Positions 53,900 to 63,718 are shown, counted from the stretch's first letter. The stretch is 64,000 nt of DNA from Gemmatimonadaceae bacterium (GCA_020851035.1 JADZDM010000025.1:289808-353807), one strand, 5' to 3'. Program-made: numbers and translations. Notes: generated from the sequence alone by a model not told the origin.

Positions 53900-56715
53900 A
53901 GCGCCTCGACCTTCCGCGTGAGTGCCTCGACCTTCTGCGACAGGTCACGCTCCTGCGCCCGCGCACCTTCCACCACCTCGGGCTTCGCGCGCGACGTGAA
54001 CGACTCGTTCGCCAGCTTCGCGGTGACGCCGGCCAGCAGTTTCCGCACCTGCTCCAGTTCCGCCGAGAGGCGTGCGCACTCCTTCGCCGTGTCCTCGGCC
54101 GACTCGCTGCCGGCCAGCTGCGCCATCGCGATCACGACCTCGGTGCCGCCAGCCAGCACCGCATGCGCGGCGTTCGCACCAGCGCTGGTGCCGGTCGTCA
54201 CCGTGCTGCGCGTGAGCGCCCCGATCGTCTCCACCAGCGCGCCCGCCGTGGTGGCATCGGCGCCCGCCGGCACCAGCGTCACCTCGATGCGGCTGGCCGG
54301 CTTCACCTTGTACTCGTTCCGCAGCTGCCGGATCGCCACCACGGCGTTCAGCACCAGGTCGAACGCCTCGCCGCCACGCGGAGCGCCGCCGGCCACCGGC
54401 CAGGCGGTGGTGGCCAGGAAGTCGCCACCACGCTGCGCGCCACCCGCGATCGGCGGCAGCTTCGCCCACAGTGTCTCGGTGATGAACGGGATGATCGGTT
54501 GCAGCAGGCGCAACGCATGGTCGAACGCGTGCACCAGCACCGCGCGCGCCACCTCCGCATCGGCGCCACCGGCACCGAGGCGGGGCTTCACGGTCTCGAG
54601 GTACCAATCCGCCAGCTCGTTCCACACGAAGCGGCGCGCCGTGTCGGCGTACGCATCGAGGCGCATGCCGGTGGTGCGTTCGGCCTCCGTCCAGCGCCCC
54701 GTCGGCCCCGGGCGCGGCGGGCCAAGCGCCGCGTCGCACTCGCGGATCGCGATGTCGAGGCGGTCGAGGATCCAGCGGTCGGCGATGGTCAGCGCCGCCG
54801 GGTCGATGTCCTCCACCGGCTGCACCGGCGCGGTGCCCACCTTCGTGAGCAGGAAGCGGCCGATGTTCCAGAGCTTGGTGAGGAAGTTGCGGCCCGGCGC
54901 GAAGCTCTTCTCGAGGTCCGTCGGGTCCAGCAGGACGTCCACACCCAGTCCCATGCCGGCCACCATCGTCCAGCGCAGCGAATCGGCACCGTAGAGGCGC
55001 ACCACGTCCATCGGGTCGATGCCGTTGCCCAGCGACTTCGACATCTTGCGATGCTGCATGTCGCGCACGGTGCCGTGCAGGTACACCGTGTGGTACGGCG
55101 CATCCCCCATGAAGTGGAGGCCCGACATGATCATTCGTGACACCCAGAAGAACAGGATCTCCGGGGCCGTCACCAGCACGTCGCCGGGGTAGAAGGCCTT
55201 CAGGTCCTCCGACGCCGCGTCGGGCCAGCCGAGCGTGGAGATCGGCCAGAGCCAGCTCGAGAACCAGGTGTCGAGCACGTCCTCGTCCTGACGCACGGCA
55301 CCACCACACCCCGCACAGGTCGTGATCGGCGTGCGCGAGGCCCGCGGCTCGGCGCCGCAGTGATCGCAGTAGTACACCGGCACGCGATGGCCCCACCAGA
55401 GCTGCCGCGAGATGTTCCAGTCGCGGATGCCCTCGAGCCAGTTGATGTACACGGCCTCCCAGCGGTCGGGCAGGATGCGGATGCGTCCCGTGCGCACCGC
55501 CTCGAGGGCCGGCTTCGCCAGCGGCGCCATCTTCACGAACCACTGGTCGCTGAGGCGCGGCTCCACCACCGTGTCACAGCGGTAGCAGTGGCGCACGGCG
55601 TGTGCATGCGGCTCCACCTTCACCAGGGCGCCGCTGTCGCGCAGCATGTTCACGATGCGCTCGCGTGCCTCGAAGCGATCCACGCCGCGCAGGTCCGGAG
55701 GCACGCGATCCGCTGCATCGCCCAGTCCCAGCATCCGCGACTCGGCATCCATGATCACCGGCGCGTCCAGGTGGTGGCGCTTGCCCACCTCGAAGTCGTT
55801 CGGGTCGTGCGCCGGCGTGATCTTCACCGCACCGCTGCCGAAGTCCTTGTCGGTGTAGTCGTCGGCGATCACCGGGATCCGCACGCCGTTGATCGGCAGC
55901 ACCAGTTGCTGGCCCACCAGCGACGCGTAGCGCTCGTCGGACGGGTTCACCGCCACCGCCACGTCGCCGAGCAGCGTCTCCGGCCGCGTGGTCGCCACCG
56001 TGATGCCGCGGGCGGCGTCACCGGCCAGCGCGTAGCGGATGTGGTAGAGCGCCCCCTGCGTGTCGTTGAACTCCGCCTCCTCGTCGGAGAGCGACGTCAT
56101 GCAGCGCGGGCACCAGTGGATCACGCGGTGGCCGCGGTACACCAATCCCTCCTCGAACAGCCGCACGAATGCCTCAGTCACCGCCTCGGAGAGCGGGGCC
56201 GAGAGGGTGTAGGCCGTGCGCGTCCAGTCGGCGCTGCTGCCGATGGCCTTGAGCTGGTCGAGGATCTCGCCGCCGGTGGTTTCCACGAACCGTGCGGTGC
56301 GGGCCACGAAGGCCTCACGTCCCAGCGCCTGGCGCGACGAGCCCTCGGCGGCGAGCTGCTTCTCCACCACGTTCTGCGTGGCGATGCCGGCGTGGTCGGT
56401 GCCCGGCACCCAGAGTGCCTCGTCGCCCGCCATGCGGCGCCAGCGGATCAGCACGTCCTGCACGGTGTTGTTCAGGCCGTGGCCCACGTGCAGGATGGCC
56501 GTCACGTTCGGCGGCGGCATGACGATGGTGTACGGCTGCCGGGCCCCCCCGCAGTGCGTGACGCGGGCGGGGCTGGCGGTGTCGATCCCGGCCGCCTGCC
56601 ACCGCGCATAGAGCGCCGACTCCACGTCGGCGGCGCGGTACGTGGTGGGCAGCTCGTCGCTGGACTCGGCTGCGGCAGCGCCGGTCGTGTGGGGCATTCC
56701 GTCGGTCATGGACAT
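53884..56715 (-). CDS. valS: valyl-tRNA synthetase
   Basis: 943-aa class I tRNA synthetase, full length. The HIGH motif reads HVGH in PPPNVTAILHVGHGLN; KMSKS is intact in MQHRKMSKSLGNGIDP; the editing domain is visible from TVATTRPETLLGD to DPNDFEVGKRHH, the anticodon-binding region at DWYLETVKPRL, and the ValRS C-terminal coiled coil ends the protein. Four Cys-x2-Cys pairs in the connective region suggest zinc. An extended N-terminus of about 20 residues is not conserved. Met at 56709 is an alternative start. First of five packed genes. Confidence 0.98.
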   Translation of the reverse strand: MSMTDGMPHTTGAAAAESSDELPTTYRAADVESALYARWQAAGIDTASPARVTHCGGARQPYTIVMPPPNVTAILHVGHGLNNTVQDVLIRWRRMAGDEALWVPGTDHAGIATQNVVEKQLAAEGSSRQALGREAFVARTARFVETTGGEILDQLKAIGSSADWTRTAYTLSAPLSEAVTEAFVRLFEEGLVYRGHRVIHWCPRCMTSLSDEEAEFNDTQGALYHIRYALAGDAARGITVATTRPETLLGDVAVAVNPSDERYASLVGQQLVLPINGVRIPVIADDYTDKDFGSGAVKITPAHDPNDFEVGKRHHLDAPVIMDAESRMLGLGDAADRVPPDLRGVDRFEARERIVNMLRDSGALVKVEPHAHAVRHCYRCDTVVEPRLSDQWFVKMAPLAKPALEAVRTGRIRILPDRWEAVYINWLEGIRDWNISRQLWWGHRVPVYYCDHCGAEPRASRTPITTCAGCGGAVRQDEDVLDTWFSSWLWPISTLGWPDAASEDLKAFYPGDVLVTAPEILFFWVSRMIMSGLHFMGDAPYHTVYLHGTVRDMQHRKMSKSLGNGIDPMDVVRLYGADSLRWTMVAGMGLGVDVLLDPTDLEKSFAPGRNFLTKLWNIGRFLLTKVGTAPVQPVEDIDPAALTIADRWILDRLDIAIRECDAALGPPRPGPTGRWTEAERTTGMRLDAYADTARRFVWNELADWYLETVKPRLGAGGADAEVARAVLVHAFDHALRLLQPIIPFITETLWAKLPPIAGGAQRGGDFLATTAWPVAGGAPRGGEAFDLVLNAVVAIRQLRNEYKVKPASRIEVTLVPAGADATTAGALVETIGALTRSTVTTGTSAGANAAHAVLAGGTEVVIAMAQLAGSESAEDTAKECARLSAELEQVRKLLAGVTAKLANESFTSRAKPEVVEGARAQERDLSQKVEALTRKVEALCGTR

Positions 56716-56867
56716 GTGAAGGCAAAACGTAACGCCCCCGGCACCGTCCCACCGACGCCGTGCCGGGGGATGCCGAGGGGGCGGCGCGCGGAAGCGGCTC
56801 GTGGAAACGGGCCCGGCGCGGCGCCGGCGGTCTCAGGATGGTTCGCGGGCGCTGGCCCGCGGTGCCC

Positions 56868-57356
56868 TCAGGCGGCGGGCGTGCCGCCGCGTACGACCAG
56901 CCGGTTGACGACCGTGTGGACGCCGATCGTGCCGCGCGTCAGGGTCGTGGCGTGCCGGATCTCGGAGTGGGCGTCCACCCACCCCGTCAGCTCGATGATC
57001 CCGGTGCCGATGGCGCCGATGTCGATCGGGCGGTCCACGAGGATGGGATCGTTGCGGAAGGTCTCGAGCACGCGCGCCTCGAGCGCCGCCTCGTCGGTGA
57101 CGGGCGCTCGTGCGGTGCGCTCGGCGGGGGCGGTGCGGAGCGGGCGCGCCCCGGCCGGGGGCGGCGTGCGTCGGGGGCGCGGCGCGTCGGGATCCGGCGT
57201 GTCGCGACGGAGCGCGCGCGTCAGGCCACCCGTGAGCATGCCGCGGTCGGCGAGCAGCACGCCGACGGCCACCCCCGCGATCGCCCCGAGCAGGAGGGCG
57301 CCGATGCGAGTGCCGGAGGTCTGGTCTGGACGGTTACGACGTCGTGTCACGCGCAT
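56868..57356 (-). CDS. membrane-anchored BON-domain protein
   Basis: 162 aa. Arg-rich N-terminus, one transmembrane helix with a glycine pattern (IGALLLGAIAGVAVGVLLA), a Pro/Arg-rich linker, and a C-terminal BON domain (EARVLETFRNDPILVDRPID, then LTGWVDAHSEIRHA and VNRLVV). BON domains bind membranes or lipids, as in OsmY. It lies 152 bp upstream of valS on the same strand and is divergent from thrS, so linkage to valS is possible. The gap to thrS contains AT-rich TATACT-like bases just upstream of its start. Confidence 0.88.
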   Translation of the reverse strand: MRVTRRRNRPDQTSGTRIGALLLGAIAGVAVGVLLADRGMLTGGLTRALRRDTPDPDAPRPRRTPPPAGARPLRTAPAERTARAPVTDEAALEARVLETFRNDPILVDRPIDIGAIGTGIIELTGWVDAHSEIRHATTLTRGTIGVHTVVNRLVVRGGTPAA

Positions 57357-57505
57357 GTGCTGTGGGAATGAGTGGTGTGGTTAGTATATCCAGAGAGAGA
57401 AGACCGGGCGACGCGCACCCGTGCGCCGCCGGTTCGTGTCCGTGACCCGCAGGACGTGTTAGCCGGCATCCTCCGGCGCGTGCGCGTCACCACGCCCCCA
57501 ACCGA

Positions 57506-59476
57506 ATGTCTGACGACTTGTCCGCCCCGCTCCGCCTGGTCCTTCCCGATGGCGCCGTCCGCGAGGTGCCCCGCGGCACCCTGGCCTCCGAGGTGGTGGC
57601 CAGCATCGGCGAACGGCTCCTGAATGCCGCCGTGGCCGTCAGCGTCGACGGGGCGGTGCAGGACCTGCGCACGCCCCTCCGGACCGGTGGTGCCTTCCGG
57701 GTCTACACCGACAAGGACGCGGAGTCCCTCCCGGTGCTGCGGCACTCGGCGGCGCACATCCTGGCGACCGCGGTCCGCCGCCTCCGCCCCGACGCCCACA
57801 TCGGCTTCGGGCCGGCCATCGACGACGGCTTCTACTACGACTTCGAGGTTGCGACCCCCTTCACGCCCGAGGACCTGGCCGCCTTCGAGGCCGAGATGCG
57901 GAAGGTCATGGCCGAGAAGCTGCCGTTCGTGCGCGCGGAGGTCTCGCGCGAGGTCGCCCGGGAGGTCTTCTCCGACGATCCGCTGAAGCTCGAGCGCATC
58001 GACGACCTCGGCCCGGACGAGATCATCTCGACCTATACCGACGGCCCGTTCGTGGACCTCTGTCGCGGCCCGCACGTGCCGCACACAGGCTGGCTCAAGC
58101 ACTTCAAGCTCCAGAGCGTGGCGGCCGCCTACTGGCGTGGCGACTCCAATCGCCAGACGCTGCAGCGCATCTACGGCACGGCCTTCTGGAAGAAGGACGA
58201 ACTGGAACAGCACCTGCACCGGCTGGAAGAGGCGAAGAAGCGCGACCATCGCCGCCTCGGCAAGGAGCTGGACCTGTTCATGTTCCACCCATTCTCGCCG
58301 GGGGCAGCGTTCTGGACCGAGCGCGGCACGTCGATGATCAACTCGCTCCATGCTTACCTGCGCGAGATGCAGCGCGACGGCTACCAGGAGATCAAGACCC
58401 CGCTGCTCTTCAACAAGGGCCTGTGGGAGATCTCGGGGCACTGGGGCAAGTACAAGGAGAACATGTTCCTCGTGCTCGACAATGAGACGGGCGAGCATGA
58501 CCTGTCGTTGAAGCCCATGAACTGCCCGTCGCACCACATCTTCTTCGGCTCGAAGAAGCACTCGTACCGTGACCTCCCGCTGCGCTTCAACACGTACGAC
58601 GTGTTGCACCGCAACGAGTTGTCGGGTGCGCTGTCGGGCCTGACGCGCGTGCGCCAGTTCCAGCAGGACGATTGCCACATCTACCTGATGGAATCCCAGA
58701 TCGTCGACGAGGTGCATCGCCTGGTGGAGATGATCCTCGGCTACTACCGCACGTTCGGCCTGACGGCGCGCCTCAAGTTCGCGACGAGGCCGGAGCAGCG
58801 GATCGGCAGCGACGAGATGTGGGACAACGCCGAGGCGGCGCTGCGCGGTGCACTCGAGAGCACCGGGCTGCCGTACGAGCTGAAGGAGGGCGACGGGGCG
58901 TTCTACGGCCCGAAGATCGACTTCGATGTCATGGACTCGATCGGGCGGGCGTGGCAGCTCGGCACGATCCAGCTCGACTACGCCGCCCCGGAACGCTTCG
59001 ACCTCACCTACACCGGTGAGGACAACAGCGCCCACCGGCCGGTCATCATCCACCGGGCCATCAGCGGCTCGTTCGAGCGCTTCATGGGCATCCTGATCGA
59101 GCACTTCGCCGGCGCGTTCCCGGTCTGGCTGGCCCCGGAGCAGGTCCGGGTGGTGCCGATCGTGGACGACTATGCCCCCGAGGCCCGGGCAGCCGTTGCC
59201 CGGCTGCGGGATGCCGGCATCCGGGCCACTTGCGATGACCGGAACGAGACCTTGAATTATCGTATCAGGGAAAGCGAACTCATGAAGGTCCCGTACACCG
59301 CAGTCGTGGGCAAGCGCGAAGCCACGGACGGCACCCTCGCCGTCCGGGCCCGCGGCGCCGACGGCCGGAAGCAGGAGATCCTGTCGGTGGACGACTTCCT
59401 GGCTCGCATCCTCGGCGAGGTGCGGACGCGCGCACTTCCCGACCTGGGTACGCCTCCCGACGGCACATCCGCGTGA
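57506..59476 (+). CDS. thrS: threonyl-tRNA synthetase
   Basis: 656-aa class II tRNA synthetase, all domains present. TGS domain 1-70; editing domain with HSAAHILATAV and the CRGPHV Cys-His site; catalytic core with motif 2 (LTRVRQFQQDD), KPMNCPSHH zinc Cys, and motif 3 (VIIHRAISGSFERFMGIL); C-terminal anticodon-binding domain (VRVVPIVDDYAPEA). Length is normal. The 149-bp intergenic leader shows no T-box features (no specifier stem or TGG antiterminator box that I can find). The next gene starts 4 bp after the stop, so the pair is co-transcribed. Confidence 0.98.
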   Translation: MSDDLSAPLRLVLPDGAVREVPRGTLASEVVASIGERLLNAAVAVSVDGAVQDLRTPLRTGGAFRVYTDKDAESLPVLRHSAAHILATAVRRLRPDAHIGFGPAIDDGFYYDFEVATPFTPEDLAAFEAEMRKVMAEKLPFVRAEVSREVAREVFSDDPLKLERIDDLGPDEIISTYTDGPFVDLCRGPHVPHTGWLKHFKLQSVAAAYWRGDSNRQTLQRIYGTAFWKKDELEQHLHRLEEAKKRDHRRLGKELDLFMFHPFSPGAAFWTERGTSMINSLHAYLREMQRDGYQEIKTPLLFNKGLWEISGHWGKYKENMFLVLDNETGEHDLSLKPMNCPSHHIFFGSKKHSYRDLPLRFNTYDVLHRNELSGALSGLTRVRQFQQDDCHIYLMESQIVDEVHRLVEMILGYYRTFGLTARLKFATRPEQRIGSDEMWDNAEAALRGALESTGLPYELKEGDGAFYGPKIDFDVMDSIGRAWQLGTIQLDYAAPERFDLTYTGEDNSAHRPVIIHRAISGSFERFMGILIEHFAGAFPVWLAPEQVRVVPIVDDYAPEARAAVARLRDAGIRATCDDRNETLNYRIRESELMKVPYTAVVGKREATDGTLAVRARGADGRKQEILSVDDFLARILGEVRTRALPDLGTPPDGTSA

Positions 59477-59480
59477 CCTG

Positions 59481-60806
59481 ATGAGCGGGACGCCCAGCAC
59501 CACCGTCCGGATCTCGGAGCGACTCACCCCGCTGCGCGGCATTGCCGCGATCGACGAGGCCGGCCTCGAAACCGGCGGACCGGCCACCGAACGGCGGGCG
59601 CAGGTGCCCTGGGCGGGCTTCTGGAGCGTCACCGATCCTGCGCTCCGTGACATGGGTCGCAAGGGTGAGCGGACCATCGCGCGCGTCCGGCTCTTCGCGG
59701 CGGTGGTCCTGCTCATCCTCCCGGTGCGCGCCCTGCTGGCGCACCCGGAACTCCAGCAGAACTGGGTTGGCCTGGGCATCACCGTGGCCGGCGTCATCAC
59801 GGGCACGGTGTTCCTGCAGCTCACCCGGCGCGACGTGGTGCCGCCGTGGCTCGGCTTTGGTGCCTCGCTGCTCGACGTCACCTGGGTGAGCGTCGGCCTC
59901 GCCACGTTCGTGATGCTCGGCATGCCGCAGATCGCCGTCAACTCGCGCGTGATCTTCGAGGTGTACTTCCTCTGCCTCGCGGCCACCTGCCTGCGCTACG
60001 ACCGGCGTGTGAGCCTCGTGACGGGGCTCACGGCGATGCTGCAGTACGCGCTCATCGTCTGGTGGGCGCAGCAGTCGGTGGGCACGAGCCCGGCCTGGCT
60101 CGACGAGAGCTATGGCCGCTTCGACATCCAGGACCAGGCCGGTCGCATCATCCTGCTCGGCGTCGCGACGCTGATCAGCCTCTCGATCGTGCTGCGCGTG
60201 CAGCAGCTGCGCGTGCTCTCGGTGCGCGACCGGCTCACCGGGCTCATGATCCGCGGCTATTTCGACGAGCGGCTGGGCGAGGCCTACGTGCGGGCGAAGC
60301 GCACGCGCGAGCCACTCGCGGTGGCGATGATCGACCTCGATTTCTTCAAGTCGTTCAACGACCGCTTCGGGCATGCCGTCGGCGACCTGGTGCTCGCGTC
60401 GGTGTCCCGCACGATCAAGTCCCTCGTGCGCGCGGAAGACGTGGTGGGACGCTACGGCGGCGAGGAGCTGATCGTGATGCTCCCGGGCATGGACCGGCTC
60501 AAGGCCACCGAGCGCATGGAGCGGATCCGCCGCGCCGTGGCGCAGGTGCGCGTGGAGCTCGACGCGAACGCGAGCGCGCAGGTGGTGGTGCAGGGAGACC
60601 TCTTCCCGGAGGAGTCCGAGAAGGTGGCTCGGGCCACGCTCACGGCGAGCATAGGCGTGGCCTCGTGGCCCGAAGACTCGGCCGACACCGTCGAGGCGCT
60701 GGTCTACCGCGCCGACGCGCGGCTGCTGAGCGCGAAGTCCACGGGCCGGAACCGCGTCGTGTCCACCTCGGGCATGACGGACGAGTTCGCCATTCGCACG
60801 GCCTGA
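59481..60806 (+). CDS. membrane diguanylate cyclase (GGDEF)
   Basis: 441 aa. Five or six transmembrane helices at about 65-255 (VRLFAAVVLLILPVRALL onwards) form a sensory region, followed by a GGDEF domain with the intact motif GGEEL (YGGEELIVML) and the substrate loop DLDFFKSFNDRFGHAVGD. An insertion of about 20 residues with DLFPEESEK interrupts the usual helix before ASIGVASWPED. Cyclic di-GMP synthesis is expected. The start is 4 bp from the thrS stop. A weak GC hairpin (7-bp stem around 60807-60842) follows. Confidence 0.94.
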   Translation: MSGTPSTTVRISERLTPLRGIAAIDEAGLETGGPATERRAQVPWAGFWSVTDPALRDMGRKGERTIARVRLFAAVVLLILPVRALLAHPELQQNWVGLGITVAGVITGTVFLQLTRRDVVPPWLGFGASLLDVTWVSVGLATFVMLGMPQIAVNSRVIFEVYFLCLAATCLRYDRRVSLVTGLTAMLQYALIVWWAQQSVGTSPAWLDESYGRFDIQDQAGRIILLGVATLISLSIVLRVQQLRVLSVRDRLTGLMIRGYFDERLGEAYVRAKRTREPLAVAMIDLDFFKSFNDRFGHAVGDLVLASVSRTIKSLVRAEDVVGRYGGEELIVMLPGMDRLKATERMERIRRAVAQVRVELDANASAQVVVQGDLFPEESEKVARATLTASIGVASWPEDSADTVEALVYRADARLLSAKSTGRNRVVSTSGMTDEFAIRTA

Positions 60807-60979
60807 GCGGGCGCCGGCCGCGCCGGATGCCCTGACGCCCGCAGCGAACCGAAGTTTTACTTTCTCACACAGTGCGACTTCCGTCCGCCACCGCGATCCT
60901 GCGGTGTGCACGGCTGCGCCTGCCGGGTGTGGATGCCGCCGCCCGGGCAGCCTCTGTCTCCCCACGCCGGAGCGTGTGC

Positions 60980-63634
60980 ATGACCGTGTCCCGTTCGACC
61001 TGGCGCACCAGCACCCGAGTGTTGCTCGCGTCATTGCTCGCCGCCGCCACACTCCCGGCGCAGGCCGCCGGCCGTGTGGCTGGCCGCGTCACCAGCTCCG
61101 ATGGCGGCGCGGCGATCCTCGGCGCCACCGTGCAGCTCGTCGGCACGCCGTTCGGCACCATCACCAAGGCCGACGGCACGTACTCGATCGCGCTGCGCCC
61201 CGGCGCATACACGCTCCGCGTCCGGCAGATCGGCTACGCCAGCAGCACGCAGGCCATCACCATCGCCGCCGGCCAGGCGCTCACGCGCGACGTGCGGCTG
61301 GAGCGCAGCGCCACGAACCTCGAGGCGGTGGCCGTGGTCGGCACCCGCGATGCCGAGCGCACCGTGGTGAAGTCACCGGTGCCGGTGGACGTGTTCAGTG
61401 CGGTGGACCTGAAGGCCACCGGGCGCACCGAGACGGCGCAGATGATCCAGGCGCTGGCGCCGAGCGTGAACTTCCCGCGCTCCGCGATCGCCGACGGCAC
61501 CGATGCCGTGCGGCCGGCCACGCTGCGCGGCCTCGGCGCCGACCAGGTGCTGGTGCTCGTCAACGGCAAGCGCCGGCACACGACGGCGCTGATCAACGTG
61601 AACGGCACCGTCGGCCGCGGGCAGTCGGCCGTGGACCTGAACGCGATCCCGGCGAGCATGATCGACCACGTCGAGATCCTGCGTGACGGTGCCGCGGCGC
61701 AGTACGGCTCCGACGCCATCGCCGGCGTGATCAACATCGTGCTCAAGAGCACGGCCCCGACCGAGGTGAACCTGCAGTCCGGCGTCACGGCGCTCGGTGA
61801 CGGCCGCGTGATGCAGGGTTCGGCCAATGCGGGAGTCGCCAACAGCCGTGGCGGCTACTTCCACGCCGGCCTCGAGGTGCGTGACCGCCAGCACACCGAC
61901 CGCTCGAGCGCCGACCTGCGCACGCAGTACTTCGCCGGTGATGCGCGTGAGGCCACGATCAATCGCATCAACAACCGCTACGGCGACGGCCAGACCAGCG
62001 ACATCGTCGGCATGTTCACGGCCGGCACCCAGCTTGGCCGCGGCGTGGACTTCTACGCCTTCGGTGGCACCAGCCGCCGCGCGGCCACGGCCCCGGGCTT
62101 CTGGCGCCGGCCCAACGACGATCGTACGATCCGCTCGCTCTACCCGAACGGCTTCCTGCCGTTCATCAACAGCACGCTCTGGGACGCCTCGACGGCGGCG
62201 GGCGTGAAGGGGTCGCTCGCCGGATGGAAGTGGGACCTGAGCCAGACCGTCGGCCGCAACAGCCACAACTTCTTCATCAGCAACACCAACAACGCGTCGT
62301 TCGGCAACGCCAGCAAGACGGCGTTCGACGCCGGCACGCTGATCTTCAGTGAGGCGACGTCGAACCTGGACCTCTTCCGCGAGGTGAAGGCCGGCACGGT
62401 GCCGGTGCGCCTGGCGGCCGGTGCCGAGTGGCGGAAGGACCAGTTCCAGATCACGCAGGGCGAGCCGGGATCGTGGCAGGACGGCAAGGTGCCGGTGCTC
62501 GACGCGAGCGGCAACCCGACCACGCGCACGGCCGCCGCCGGCTCGCAGGTGTTCCCGGGCTTCCGGCCGACCGACGAGACCAACGTCTCGCGCACCAGCA
62601 CGTCGCTCTACGCGGACGTCGAGAGTGACCTCACCAGCATGCTGCTGCTCGGTGGCGCGGTGCGCTACGAGAACTACTCCGACTTCGGCAGCCAGGCGAC
62701 GGGGAAGGTGACGGCGCGGTTCGCACCGGTGCCGCAGTTCGCGGTGCGCGGTGGCTACAGCACCGGGTTCCGCGCGCCGTCCCTGCAGCAGAGCTGGTTC
62801 ACGGCCACGTCCACGAACTTCATCGGTGGCGTGCCGTTCGAGATCCGCACCTTCCCGGTCTCGAGCCGGCCGGCGCAGCTGCTCGGTGCCAAGCCGCTCA
62901 CGGCGGAGAAGAGCAAGAACACCAGCGCCGGCGTCACCTGGCAGCCGGTGGGCGCGCTCAGCCTCACCGCGGACTACTACCGGATCGACATCGCCGACCG
63001 GGTGGTGCTGTCGGAGAACCTGACGCAGGTGGCGGTGCGTGACTTCCTCGCCGCCAACGGCGAGCCGGGCATCGGGGGCGGCCGCTTCTTCACCAACGCG
63101 ATCGACACCCGCACCACGGGCCTCGACGTGGTCGCGAACTACGGCCTGAACTTCGGGCGGAAGGGCATCCTCCGCCTGACGGCCGGCGTGAGCCAGAACA
63201 AGACCATCATCACGGCGCAGAAGCAGGTCACGCCGCCGGCCCTCGCTGCGCTCAACGACGCGCTCTACTCGCGCGTGGAGCGCGGTCGGGTGGAGAAGGG
63301 CCAGCCGCGCGACAACTACGTGTTCAGCGCCACCCACGAGGTCAGCAAGTTCACCTTCACCGCGCGCACGCAGCGCTTCGGCGAGGTGACGGCCTTCGGC
63401 ACCGTGCCCGCGAACGACCAGACCTACGGCGCCAAGTGGATCACCGACGCCTCGATCGGCCTCGCGCTGCGCGAGAACGTCAAGTTCACGTTCGGCGCCG
63501 ACAACCTGTTCGACGTCTATCCGGACCAGAACATCCCGGTGAACGCGAACAACGGCATCTTCCCGTATGCCGGCATCTCGCCGTTCGGCTTCAACGGACG
63601 GTTCGCGTATGCGCGGCTGAACCTGCGGTTCTAG
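60980..63634 (+). CDS. TonB-dependent receptor with carboxypeptidase-like N-domain
   Basis: 884-aa outer-membrane receptor taking up an unknown ligand. The signal peptide (about residues 1-29) leads to a carboxypeptidase-regulatory-like domain at about 32-110 (GRVAGRVTSSDGGAAILGATV, SIALRPGAYTLRVRQIGY), then a plug (about 140-250, LRDGAAAQYGSDAIAGVIN) and a 22-strand barrel ending in Phe (ARLNLRF). ATG 60980 was chosen as signal-peptide start. The native C-terminal Phe is followed at once by TAG belonging to a 37-bp inverted-repeat element. Confidence 0.95.
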   Translation: MTVSRSTWRTSTRVLLASLLAAATLPAQAAGRVAGRVTSSDGGAAILGATVQLVGTPFGTITKADGTYSIALRPGAYTLRVRQIGYASSTQAITIAAGQALTRDVRLERSATNLEAVAVVGTRDAERTVVKSPVPVDVFSAVDLKATGRTETAQMIQALAPSVNFPRSAIADGTDAVRPATLRGLGADQVLVLVNGKRRHTTALINVNGTVGRGQSAVDLNAIPASMIDHVEILRDGAAAQYGSDAIAGVINIVLKSTAPTEVNLQSGVTALGDGRVMQGSANAGVANSRGGYFHAGLEVRDRQHTDRSSADLRTQYFAGDAREATINRINNRYGDGQTSDIVGMFTAGTQLGRGVDFYAFGGTSRRAATAPGFWRRPNDDRTIRSLYPNGFLPFINSTLWDASTAAGVKGSLAGWKWDLSQTVGRNSHNFFISNTNNASFGNASKTAFDAGTLIFSEATSNLDLFREVKAGTVPVRLAAGAEWRKDQFQITQGEPGSWQDGKVPVLDASGNPTTRTAAAGSQVFPGFRPTDETNVSRTSTSLYADVESDLTSMLLLGGAVRYENYSDFGSQATGKVTARFAPVPQFAVRGGYSTGFRAPSLQQSWFTATSTNFIGGVPFEIRTFPVSSRPAQLLGAKPLTAEKSKNTSAGVTWQPVGALSLTADYYRIDIADRVVLSENLTQVAVRDFLAANGEPGIGGGRFFTNAIDTRTTGLDVVANYGLNFGRKGILRLTAGVSQNKTIITAQKQVTPPALAALNDALYSRVERGRVEKGQPRDNYVFSATHEVSKFTFTARTQRFGEVTAFGTVPANDQTYGAKWITDASIGLALRENVKFTFGADNLFDVYPDQNIPVNANNGIFPYAGISPFGFNGRFAYARLNLRF

Positions 63635-63668
63635 TGGCGTGTAATCGAATTTCGGTGACACGCCACTA
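63632..63668. mobile_element. short derivative of the 28819 element
   Basis: 37 bp with an 11-bp perfect inverted repeat (TAGTGGCGTGT, ACACGCCACTA), starting exactly at the TAG stop of the receptor gene. The first 18 bp match the large element's left end base for base. Removing it with one TA leaves ...TTCTAGTCG..., a CTAG with the same stop codon, so it is probably an internally deleted or minimal version. It could also act as a transcription terminator hairpin. Confidence 0.8.
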
Positions 63669-63688
63669 GTCGGCCCTGGCTTTCGGAG

Positions 63689-63718
63689 CGCGGCGCACCA
63701 GGATCCTGGTGCGCCGCG
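63689..63718. terminator. 30-bp perfect palindrome
   Basis: CGCGGCGCACCAGGA and its exact reverse complement meet with no spacer, centred on GGATCC at 63701-63706. It could fold into a 13-bp stem with a GATC loop and ends the receptor transcript region; only two Ts follow. Confidence 0.6.

Noticed and set aside
57382..57388. TATACT-like -10 box between the BON gene and thrS
   Set aside because: The match is good on the minus strand but no -35 partner at suitable spacing was found; left unlisted.
57357..57505. T-box or other tRNA-responsive leader before thrS
   Set aside because: No specifier stem and no conserved antiterminator box could be found.
57347..59986. 879-codon minus-strand frame over thrS
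   Set aside because: thrS is beyond doubt from class II motifs; the antisense frame has no family features.
60807..60842. terminator after the diguanylate cyclase
   Set aside because: The 7-bp stem with a 22-nt loop is too weak in a GC-rich background to call.
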